Source of the DNA: Ochromonadaceae sp. CCMP2298
Taxonomy: Eukaryota; Sar; Synurophyceae; Ochromonadales; Ochromonadaceae
NCBI GenBank assembly: GCA_026770595.1
Contig: MU633782.1
Coordinates: 1-10,650, forward strand
Length of the DNA: 10,650 bases
Reading direction: 5' to 3'
Shown: in pieces, positions 1-6,363 of the stretch
Layout of the letters: every line of letters begins with the position of its first letter
Position numbering within the stretch: the stretch's first letter is position 1
Program-made: the position numbers and the translations under genes
Notes under the pieces: generated by a model
What the model saw: only the letters and a program-made list of their open reading frames with translations
Database searches by the model: none
What the model was told of the DNA's origin: nothing

Positions 1-188
1 GCCCTTTTTGCGGGCTGGGAGGACCTCCACATATTGAATCATCGGTCCTGCCACATAGCGTGCATGGCACTATGAATTGCACAGACATGGACCTAGGAGC
101 TATGCTGCACCTGTAAGGCCAAAGAATCGGGCCGCGCACACATTATCTGCCCTCGTCTGTAGAAAAACAGGTAAGCCTGATTTTTTAA

Positions 189-898
189 ATGACTCGAGCT
201 GGCAGGCAGACTTGTAAGAAAGTTGAGGGAATTATAGCAAGCGCTCTTGATAATACATATTTTAACTATACCCGCGACGTCCCTCAACTTTCCTCTCACA
301 TGCATCACATTCCTGTTGATCGTGAGCCCCCTCCTGTTGATCGTATGGTAGATCACGAAGAAAGTACTGCTAATATCTCAATGCCTGCTCGTTAAAATGA
401 CTTTAAAATGCTAACTATTATCAATCACTACTTTACACAGGCACAGGACTGGTCACAGAGCGCTGGACGGACGTCGTAAGTGCTGCCGGTGGCGACACCG
501 TGCTTATTTTTATGGGGGATGCTGAGGGCTGCACCTCCGAGTATCCAAGCGGTCCCGAATGGACATCAGCTTATAGAACGATACAGGGAGATGCACAGGT
601 AAGTAATTGGTGTAGCTGAGTATTATCAGCCGCTGAATCGACTCACCTCTTGCTCTCGTCTCTCACCTATGTGTGTACTGTATATACCCATATCCTCTAG
701 CTTCCAGGCGGCTCTAGGGCCACCAAGATCGTCTCCCTAGGTCAAATTCGATTAATTGTCCGCGCTGTCTTTACGGTTCTAATGTGCTTTGTTTGGGGAA
801 AAACAGGTGCAGGGTTGGCTCAGGAAAGCATTTTTTTGGCATCGCATATTAATCAACAATTATTACATCTGCAGCACCCTTACAGGCTACATCTATGA
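189..898 (+). CDS. Candidate three-exon gene, product unknown
   Basis: A consistent splice model reads exons 189-321, 441-598 and 701-898, giving 162 codons and a TGA at 896-898. The ATG at 189 has an in-frame TAA immediately before it. Intron 1 (322-440) starts GTGAGC, holds a CTAAC-type branch site and ends ACACAG, phase 1. Intron 2 (599-700) starts GTAAGT, ends CTCTAG after a pyrimidine-rich stretch, phase 0. Both introns are of the same order as the 114-bp intron in the well-supported gene at 6364. The middle exon encodes a plausible segment beginning TGLVTERWTDVV. I cannot assign a family; a W-T-D pattern is seen near the start of some hAT/DUF659 transposase cores, but the resemblance is too short to use. 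A second possible donor (GTATGG at 343) and an upstream donor-like GTAAGC at 171 mean the 5' part could differ. It may be a small host gene or a decayed transposon gene. Confidence 0.3.
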
Positions 899-1469
899 CT
901 ATACTCCTACAGTAGATGCGTATATATATTAAATAAATGTTATATGATAATCTCATCAGTGAGTAATCCACTATTTCCGCTCTGAGTGGGTCCTTCTGCG
1001 TGCCCGTTCCTCCCCCGCGTCCAGGGCGGAAACTACGTCAGCCACTCTGCTCGATCCCCGCCTGCTGCCCGGCCAAGCGCCGCCACGTATTTTGTTAGAG
1101 TATGATACTGCGAGTCGATTCTGATAAAATTGAGGACTTGAGTGTCGCTGCTGTCCGAGCTGGAGCAGATCGCAGATTTCGAATTATCAGTCGACCGCTA
1201 TTCGACGGCAAATTTCATGCGACTCAAGCCACCGCGCCGCGCAGGTCCAACGCAGCGAAGTACAATAAATTGTCTCAGGATTCCAAATCCGTGTTCAGAA
1301 GTGAATTCTGTTGCGCTGATCTCTCGCAATGCTCTGTTGGATAATAGGCACACAGTACAGCAAAACGACCTCTTTTTGAGGACCACGTTTGTTTTTCGGT
1401 TTTTCCAGGATTTTCCAGGAACGCAAATCGGGATTTTGAGTAACCACATGAGCAGGGTGGGACCCCTAC
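899..1469. other. No convincing gene; mixed-composition spacer
   Basis: About 915-950 is very A/T rich (TATATATATT, TTAAATAAATG). It is followed by a GC-rich patch at about 985-1085 and then moderately mixed sequence. Overlapping open frames exist on both strands at 1102-1520. The one with a true ATG (1102-1344, 80 codons) has no recognisable motif, and a GTG-started frame at 1142-1492 overlaps it. None has splice or homology support, so I call no gene here. Confidence 0.5.
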
Positions 1470-1503
1470 AGTTTTGGCTGCTGAGCGGCTGATGAGCTTA
1501 TTC
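1470..1503 (+). repeat. Diverged copy of the foldback-element terminus
   Basis: This 34-bp stretch (begins AGTTTTGGCT, ends TTATTC) aligns without gaps to the reverse complement of the left arm of the foldback element (5517-5550), with 26 of 34 bases identical, including the first ten and last four. In that alignment it is the right-hand end of a copy, with the element body lying to its left. An 11-bp block GGGTGGGACCC sits just before it (1455-1465); the same block occurs at 5476-5486 next to the intact element. I cannot find the matching left terminus, so this is probably a decayed or truncated copy. Confidence 0.45.
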
Positions 1504-2400
1504 CAGATACCGTTTGGCACGAAAGTCGTGCGTTGGGGATAAGTTTAAAGGCTGATGAGAGCTCTTCGGCATATATGTATTATCCGGTGACTGCTATTGC
1601 TTACTCTTAACTTACAATTGATTTCACAGAGCAGTTTTCGAGGGTGTAAAAAGGCGTAAAATAACCGTTTTCCGCCGAATCTCAGATAGCATTCATAATG
1701 GTATATATCTATAGCTCCATCAAAATCTAGCAGTTCCTCTAATATACAATCGCAAGGTCGCCTGCCTCGCTCAACACCCTCTCTCCAATTTTCAATGGCA
1801 TCCGTCAATTGTGCCTCAACTTCTATTCATGCGTCCTCCGATCTATTCATGCGTACCCCTTGAGACAGCTTTGAAAAAATGAGTGAGCTCACACATATTG
1901 CACCAACTCTGCAGCGCCAGCATCCACAGCCGCCAGCAGCCCTGCCTCCCTGCTGAGCCGTTGGCGGACCGGATAACAGTACACTTGGATAGAATGAATG
2001 TGTTTCATGTGCCAAATGTAAAAAGTAAATCAAGACATGAATGGCAGACGAAATGGGCAGAGCACTTGCCTCAATTTCCTAAACTGAGGTCCTTCGGTAT
2101 CCACAAAGTGTTCCTGACAACTGTTGGCCAGTTGCTGACAACTGTTTTGCAGAAGTCATCGAGCAATGGCCCACATTTGAGAGTCATTTTCCAAACGTGG
2201 ACTTGCTCATCACCGCGCAGAAATCTACGCCCAGGGCCCAGACTGCCGGACAGCAGAGATTAACGTATCATCCAACATCTCCTAAGGTTTAAGGAGCAAC
2301 GGGACTGTCTGTAGCGACTTGTGGCTCGATTGGCATCCAAAGATTTGGGTCTGAACAATTTGCAATATCAGGCTCGTCGGGCCGGTCCCGCTGCGAGACC
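1504..2400. other. Gene-free stretch with short direct repeats
   Basis: I find no supported gene. Two short direct repeats stand out: TCTATTCATGCGT at 1822-1834 and 1842-1854 (period 20), and CTGACAACTGTT at 2114-2125 and 2135-2146 (period 21). Two overlapping frames on the plus strand near the end look somewhat protein-like. One is a GTG-started frame at 1883-2263. The other is open from 2083 to a TAA at 2290-2292 with no start codon (69 codons). They compete with each other and show no family motif, so they could be relics of an old coding sequence. Confidence 0.45.
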
Positions 2401-2493
2401 GACCCAGGATGCCGCGTTTTTACACCGTTTCACCCAGCTTGCAGAGGCCCACCCAGGATGCCGCGAAAAGACCCACTCACCCAGAATGCCGCG
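2401..2493. repeat. Three copies of a 16-bp motif, candidate left end of the MULE
   Basis: The motif CACCCAGGATGCCGCG (first base G in copy 1, one internal change in copy 3) occurs at 2401-2416, 2450-2465 and 2478-2493. A 14-bp part of it with its flank (CCCACCCAGGATGC, 2448-2461) recurs as an exact inverted match at 5469-5482, on the other side of the transposase gene. Repeated subterminal motifs of this sort are known from transposons as transposase-binding sites. The surrounding sequence does not extend into a long inverted repeat, so the precise element end is not defined. Confidence 0.45.
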
Positions 2494-2634
2494 ATGCGCG
2501 ATGGATGGATCCTGAGCTTCACTCAGTCCTTTTCAAAAGGAGAAATCCCGCAGGATGGTTGATTGGATGTTCGTCTTTGTGTTAGAGGTACAGAAAGCGC
2601 GCACTTCTACGAGCTATCGTCTAGAATCTCACCG

Positions 2635-3091
2635 ATGTCCACGCCCTTCCGTCACTCGTCCAAAATCAGGATGCTGGAGCAGTCGCCGAGATCGACCACA
2701 GGAAAACTGAAAAGCAGGACGCTCAAGTTTGTGGTGGATGCCCCCACTCCTTTGAGTGCTCGATCTCCTGCGCCGGCAGTGCCTCCTTCTAGGATCCTCA
2801 CGTCCTCCACAGGTATGCTGCTCCGATCGGGCGTCGACTTGTCCTCCCCTGGAGTGAAGACACGCCGCATTACCTTCTTTGCTCTTGAATGCTGAGGTCA
2901 AAGGGCAAAGAAGTTCCCAGGCTCTCGGCGACAGTCAGGAACCCATAGTTGGGCGATGGCTGGCAGGTGAGTTTGAGGCATATAAAGTGTCGCCTCTCTA
3001 CAAAAATTTCCACCACTCTAATCCCTTCTACTTCTACTCCACTGCCTGCAGAGCGAAGCTTTTTGGCTACACTGTTTTCTCATCTTTCTAG
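2635..3091 (+). CDS. Possible small spliced gene convergent with the transposase
   Basis: From the ATG at 2635 the plus frame is open to 2895 (86 codons). It is rich in Ser, Thr, Pro and basic residues, with several S/T-P sites (QSPRST, DAPTPLS, LSSPGVKTRR), suggesting a disordered protein. A strong donor GGCAG|GTGAGT at 2967 and an acceptor CCTGCAG at 3051 frame an 85-bp intron with a CTAAT branch-like site. A further possible intron 2813-2920 (GTATGC to TTCCCAG) joins the frames without a shift and ends at a TAG at 3089-3091. Without that intron, a one-base frameshift near 2880 would be needed and the stop would be 3093-3095. The minus strand is also open over 2652-2870 in a phase that shares wobble positions, so strand choice rests mainly on the splice sites. 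I recognise no family. Its position inside the MULE suggests either a second element gene or captured host sequence. Confidence 0.3.
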
Positions 3092-3228
3092 CTAGGCTAG
3101 ACTTCTAGAGGCAGCTGAAGACACTCTTTTCTGTTGTGTTTATCACAGGGCTTCTTAACTTACAGCGCCGTTAAGGTCAACTCTATCTACTCATGCACGC
3201 TGCCAGTGTATATTAAACTACTGTTTTC

Positions 3229-3262
3229 AACTATTGTACTACTCAAACTATCGTACTACTCA
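3229..3262. repeat. 17-bp tandem duplication
   Basis: Two directly adjacent copies of AACTATYGTACTACTCA lie at 3229-3245 and 3246-3262 and differ at one base. They sit in the A/T-rich spacer between the converging candidate gene and the end of the transposase tail. This is probably a local replication-slippage duplication; no function is implied. Confidence 0.85.
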
Positions 3263-3265
3263 CTT

Positions 3266-3571
3266 CTAATCCTCATCATCATCATGCTGCGGCATCGGAT
3301 ATCCCATCCCCTCATCTACTGTAAAGGTACCGAATAGCATGTTTGCGAATTCGTTGGCTCGTTGGCGAAGGCTGCGATCTCGCTTCGGTCCCTCCACTTC
3401 CAGAGCTCTTTCCAAACAGTTCTCCTCCACATTCTTCTTCGTCTTCTTTAGGTCGGCGCGCTTGTTGTACTTCTTCGGTAGAGGAGCGAAGTTTCTCTCG
3501 ACGAGGTCTTTCTTGCGCTTCAAGGCGAGCTGGCTGCGATCTCCGCATCCGGCCTCACAGGGAGGAAGGGT
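3266..3571 (-). CDS. In-frame C-terminal tail of the MULE transposase beyond TAG
   Basis: Immediately after the TAG at 3574-3572 the same reading frame stays open for 101 codons to a TAG at 3268-3266. The translated tail starts TLPPCEAGCGDRSQLALKRK, continues lysine-rich (KKYNKRADLKKTKK) and ends acidic (HDDDED). MULE/SWIM transposases usually finish with a Pro-Pro then basic GRPKKKR-like tail after the zinc finger, so an LPP followed by a lysine cluster here fits a real C-terminus. There are three readings. First, TAG is a nonsense mutation in this copy. Second, an intron removes it: a GTATGT donor at 3610-3605 and an acceptor CAG at 3532-3530 give an 81-bp phase-0 intron. Third, the stop is read through. 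The sequence alone does not decide; the LPP block next to the TAG slightly favours a nonsense mutation. Confidence 0.6.
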   Translation of the reverse strand, partial: TLPPCEAGCGDRSQLALKRKKDLVERNFAPLPKKYNKRADLKKTKKNVEENCLERALEVEGPKRDRSLRQRANEFANMLFGTFTVDEGMGYPMPQHDDDED

Positions 3572-5284
3572 CTAGTCGTTCAAGAGATAGGTAAGTATGG
3601 GTTTACATACAGGATCTGCGTATCCTGCAGCATAGTGCTCCACTAGGTAGTAATTGGGGATTAGTGTAGCAAACGTTTGTACGAAAGCCTCAGGTGTATA
3701 GGAGACTCCCTTGATAGCCGCAGCTAGCCACACCGCGAGGAGGTGTGGGCAAGGTAGTGCTTCAAGACGAGGTACCTCGCACGAGCACCAGAACTTCCCT
3801 CCTGCCTTAGTATCATACACCACTGACCTAACCTTAAGCGGCTCTCCCTTGAACCACACCTCGTACCTGTGCCCACTTACGTGACGGATGTCGTACTGGG
3901 CAGCCTTGTTCAGGTACGTGCGGCAGGTAAGACTGGCGTAGTCGGTCAGCACTGCCTTCTTCGCGACCATCTTCTGCGCTTCCTTCTTACAACCATCCAC
4001 CACACCTACATACAGGGTGATGAAGTTGATGATAGCCTTGAGCGGGAGCTCATGCCGGACGCCGCACACCTTGAGACGGTGCATCTCGCCTTCAACGTGC
4101 TGTGAGCCGGTAAGTCCATATAGGCAGTGTGGATTGGGGTCCAACACAGCAGTGTAGTAGGTCCACATACGGGGATGTAGGTTACTGGGATGTAGGTACT
4201 CCTCGATCTGAGGCTGCTCCGCAATCCAGCTCTTCATGCACAGCAGACATTCCCCGTAAGTCGTTGCCTTCTGCGCCTCCCACATGTACCTGCTAATGTA
4301 CCCTAACGCGTTCATGTTCTGCATTATATGGCGCAGATCGTGGCGGTGATGCGCGAGCGGGAGGGATGCTCGCAAGGCCGGAGCGAAGGAGGTGTGCCTG
4401 TCAGTGCACACGACAGCCGCAGTATGGTTCAGTAGAGCACCCATAGCTCCATCGTGCACACGCTTCACTGCTTCCACGAAATGTATATAGTTGTCTCCAG
4501 ACTCAGTAGCATAGATGCCAATAGCAATAGGAATGGAGCTGTTGTTGCCATCGCTGCACTCGAACGCGAATAGCTGACCATGCCAACCCTTCTTCTTTGA
4601 AAAGCCTGCGTCCTTGCTGAAGTATGGTCTGCCGCTGTGTTTAACGATGTTATATGACTGCCCAGGAATGAAAACCAGGTACATAAACACGTTGTTGGCA
4701 TCCCTGACGATCTCATACACAGTGCCAGGGTTCTCCTTCTGGAAAGCCAGCAAAACATGATGCACTTGCGCAAATCCCTCAAGAAATCCATCGTGGTTTC
4801 GCCGATCTTTGAGTTCGGCTGCGACCCGGCTGGAGGTAGACTGCGATATTTTGGCCCCAGAACAATGCTCCCGCACAAGACGTTTGATGATTTTATGCTT
4901 CGTCACACCAGTGCAAGCCTGCGCAAAAGGTTCGTTAGCCATCAGCTCTTGCTGGTCAGCGAATGCTGGCGCAGTGGAGGCGCAGTCGCCGTGCTCGAAC
5001 ACAGAGTCTTCTTGGTCGACATGATAAAGGCCGGACTTTTCGTCCAAACGCACACAGATTTTGGCTGGGCAAGTCACATCTGAGCAGAATAAAACTGGCC
5101 TTCTCATCGAGTCAATATAGCCAGGCTCCTTTCGTTTGCGATCGAGGGAACAGTGTCGGTTGCAGCGACGATTTTCAGTTTTCACTGCCGCGAACAAATC
5201 TTCCCTGCTGCTGTACCATTGTTCTAAACTGTACGAGGCGACTGGGTCCCGAGCAGGCACTTCAGGACTTCTTAGGGCAGTCAT
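3572..5284 (-). CDS. MULE-family transposase with SWIM zinc finger
   Basis: The 570-codon frame begins at an ATG (5284-5282) with an in-frame TAA nine bases upstream, so the start is well fixed unless there is a 5' intron. Residues 67-101 form a candidate DNA-binding zinc finger (C67-x4-C72, then H98-x2-C101) like the WRKY/FLYWCH-type fingers of FAR1 and MuDR-class transposases. The MULE RNase H-like core follows. Candidate catalytic residues are D225 (FSKDAGF), D295 (VVCTDRHTS) and E398 (SQHVEGEMHRLK), with a conserved-type block DGNNSSIPIAIGI at about 245-257 and a His-rich HRHDLRHIMQN between the second Asp and the Glu. The spacings (about 70 and 103) fit the family. A SWIM finger lies at 500-514 (C-S-C-x9-C-P-H). 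Such proteins cut and rejoin DNA at element ends in the nucleus. The frame has no internal break; only the position of the terminal TAG looks premature, because the frame continues downstream. The host or domestication status cannot be told from one copy. Confidence 0.88.
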   Translation of the reverse strand: MTALRSPEVPARDPVASYSLEQWYSSREDLFAAVKTENRRCNRHCSLDRKRKEPGYIDSMRRPVLFCSDVTCPAKICVRLDEKSGLYHVDQEDSVFEHGDCASTAPAFADQQELMANEPFAQACTGVTKHKIIKRLVREHCSGAKISQSTSSRVAAELKDRRNHDGFLEGFAQVHHVLLAFQKENPGTVYEIVRDANNVFMYLVFIPGQSYNIVKHSGRPYFSKDAGFSKKKGWHGQLFAFECSDGNNSSIPIAIGIYATESGDNYIHFVEAVKRVHDGAMGALLNHTAAVVCTDRHTSFAPALRASLPLAHHRHDLRHIMQNMNALGYISRYMWEAQKATTYGECLLCMKSWIAEQPQIEEYLHPSNLHPRMWTYYTAVLDPNPHCLYGLTGSQHVEGEMHRLKVCGVRHELPLKAIINFITLYVGVVDGCKKEAQKMVAKKAVLTDYASLTCRTYLNKAAQYDIRHVSGHRYEVWFKGEPLKVRSVVYDTKAGGKFWCSCEVPRLEALPCPHLLAVWLAAAIKGVSYTPEAFVQTFATLIPNYYLVEHYAAGYADPVCKPILTYLLND

Positions 5285-5516
5285 GGCGATTTATTTGCAG
5301 AAGAAGTGCTGAACTGAAGCATTGTAATCTTTTTCCACGGATCTTTGGATCCAATCGCATCGCCAAATACGCGGCAACTGGAATAAAACCCAGACGTTTC
5401 GGATTCGGTTCCGGGTCTTTGAAGTTTTCCGCTGCATGGCGGGTTTTCCGGCACCCAATTAAGTTACTGCATCCTGGGTGGGACCCGGTCCCGCTGCTGT
5501 TTTAGCTGGTAACTTC
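5285..5516 (-). other. Transposase 5' flank and candidate right end of the MULE
   Basis: This 232-bp stretch lies upstream of the transposase ATG. It contains the inverted copy of the left-end motif (5469-5482), the 11-bp block GGGTGGGACCC (5476-5486) and a local palindrome GGACCCGGTCCC. CCGGTCCCGCTGC is also present directly at the left end (around 2385). It presumably carries the transposase promoter, but I cannot point to a defined promoter element. Confidence 0.4.
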
Positions 5517-5791
5517 GAATCCGCTCACCTGCCGAGCGGTAGCCAAAACTCCAGCCTCTGAGGGTTAAATTTCACAGCCAAAAGCGCCTAAATGAGAGAT
5601 ATTTTGATACAGAAAACGCCACAACCAGAATTCGAAGTCGAATCGAGGACGATACGAAACAAATTTTTGTCGCAGAAACCGAATTTTGTGCAAAATATCT
5701 TTCATTTAGGCGCTTTTGCGAGGCAAAAAAACGAATAACCCTTTACCTCAGAGGCTGGAGTTTTGGTTACCCTCGGCAGGTGAGCGGATTC
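5517..5791. mobile_element. 275-bp foldback (MITE-like) element
   Basis: The two ends are inverted copies. 5517-5563 pairs with 5746-5791 (one gap and one mismatch over 47 bases), and 5580-5606 pairs with 5691-5717 (one mismatch over 27). The unpaired parts between the blocks are 16 and 28 bases, and the central loop is 84 bases (5607-5690). The element begins GAATCCGCTCACCTGCCGAG and ends with its complement. There is no coding potential. This is the structure of a non-autonomous inverted-repeat transposon. High arm identity argues for recent activity or recent arm homogenisation. I see no target-site duplication in the flanks, and the adjacency to the MULE right end leaves open that it is nested in, or part of, that element. 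Confidence 0.75.
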
Positions 5792-6363
5792 ACGATGAAA
5801 CTGGTGAGAGTAATTTCTGGCAACAGAGGTGGAGAAGTAAACTAGATATCCCCCAATCTAAACTATAACTGTACTAAAGGGGGTAGCGGAATTTGGCCAA
5901 GTTTTTGCCGTTAGTTTTGTGGCGGGTTTCGAATAACTTTGTATAGACATCAAAAACCTGCAATAAAATCAAACCCAAGCGAGATAATATCATTTAGAAC
6001 CTGGATGAGCAATTTGGGAAGAAGGAGCTTTAGATCCCGAGATTATCTCATTTTCGCTTTTAGTATGGGGTAAGCGCCTTTGCTATCTAGAATAGACGAT
6101 ATCTTCAATTCTACCTATTGAAGAGCCAAACAAATCAAGCCCGAGCGCCCTATTACCACAATCTATCGAGTAGTGTGATCAGATTACTCATTCAGAAACC
6201 CCTTGGCCGCCTAAGTTTATGATCTCAAAATATTGGCTAAAATCCGCTACTCCCTTTACCGGTACAGTGTGGCGAACCTCTATAACTTATGGCGATGCGT
6301 TATCACGCCGCGTCTGCCGCAAATCCAAGCTATATTCAGTGATAGCTGGTGCCGCAACGAGAC
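5792..6363. other. Non-coding upstream region of the CEP164-like gene
   Basis: This is A/T-rich sequence without a supported gene. It must hold the promoter and 5' leader of the gene starting at 6364. Similar A/T-rich blocks GAGATAAT and GAGATTATCTC occur in opposite orientation near 5980 and 6040, but I cannot assign a function. An ATG at 6219 opens a frame running past 6364 in a different frame from the gene; if transcribed, it would act as an upstream ORF. In the gene's own frame a TAG at 6343-6345 lies 18 bases before the chosen ATG. Confidence 0.45.

Larger units (their letters stand above)
2401..5486 (-). mobile_element. Mutator-like DNA transposon (MULE), approximate limits
   Basis: The element is inferred from the intact MULE-type transposase gene on the minus strand (5284-3572) and the 14-bp inverted motif at 2448-2461 and 5469-5482, about 3 kb apart. 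Inside it are the transposase, its C-terminal tail (3571-3266) and a small possible convergent gene on the other strand. Mutator elements commonly have long terminal inverted repeats and a target duplication of about 9 bp. Here I can see only the short inverted motif and no target duplication, so the limits are provisional. The transposase reading frame is long and open, so insertion or decay is probably not ancient. A foldback element lies immediately to the right, within 30 bp of the right motif. Confidence 0.5.

Noticed and set aside
1-188. A possible exon open from 59 and ending at a GTAAGC donor at 171.
   Set aside because: The donor is good, but I see no start, no compatible acceptor close by and no recognisable protein motif; it is only noted as a possible alternative 5' part of the 189-898 model.
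635-648. GAATCGACTCACCT, similar to the start of the foldback arm GAATCCGCTCACCT (12 of 14).
   Set aside because: The similarity stops after 14 bases and it lies in a putative intron; it is too short to call another copy.
1102-1520. Four overlapping small open frames on both strands.
   Set aside because: They exclude one another, most lack an ATG, none has a domain, and no splice sites support them.
2652-2870. Minus-strand 72-codon frame opposite the convergent candidate gene.
   Set aside because: It shares wobble positions with the plus frame, so composition cannot separate them, but the donor and acceptor pairs are on the plus strand.
3869-5083. Plus-strand and alternative minus-strand frames inside the transposase gene.
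   Set aside because: They are shadows of the 570-codon transposase frame, which carries clear MULE and SWIM motifs.
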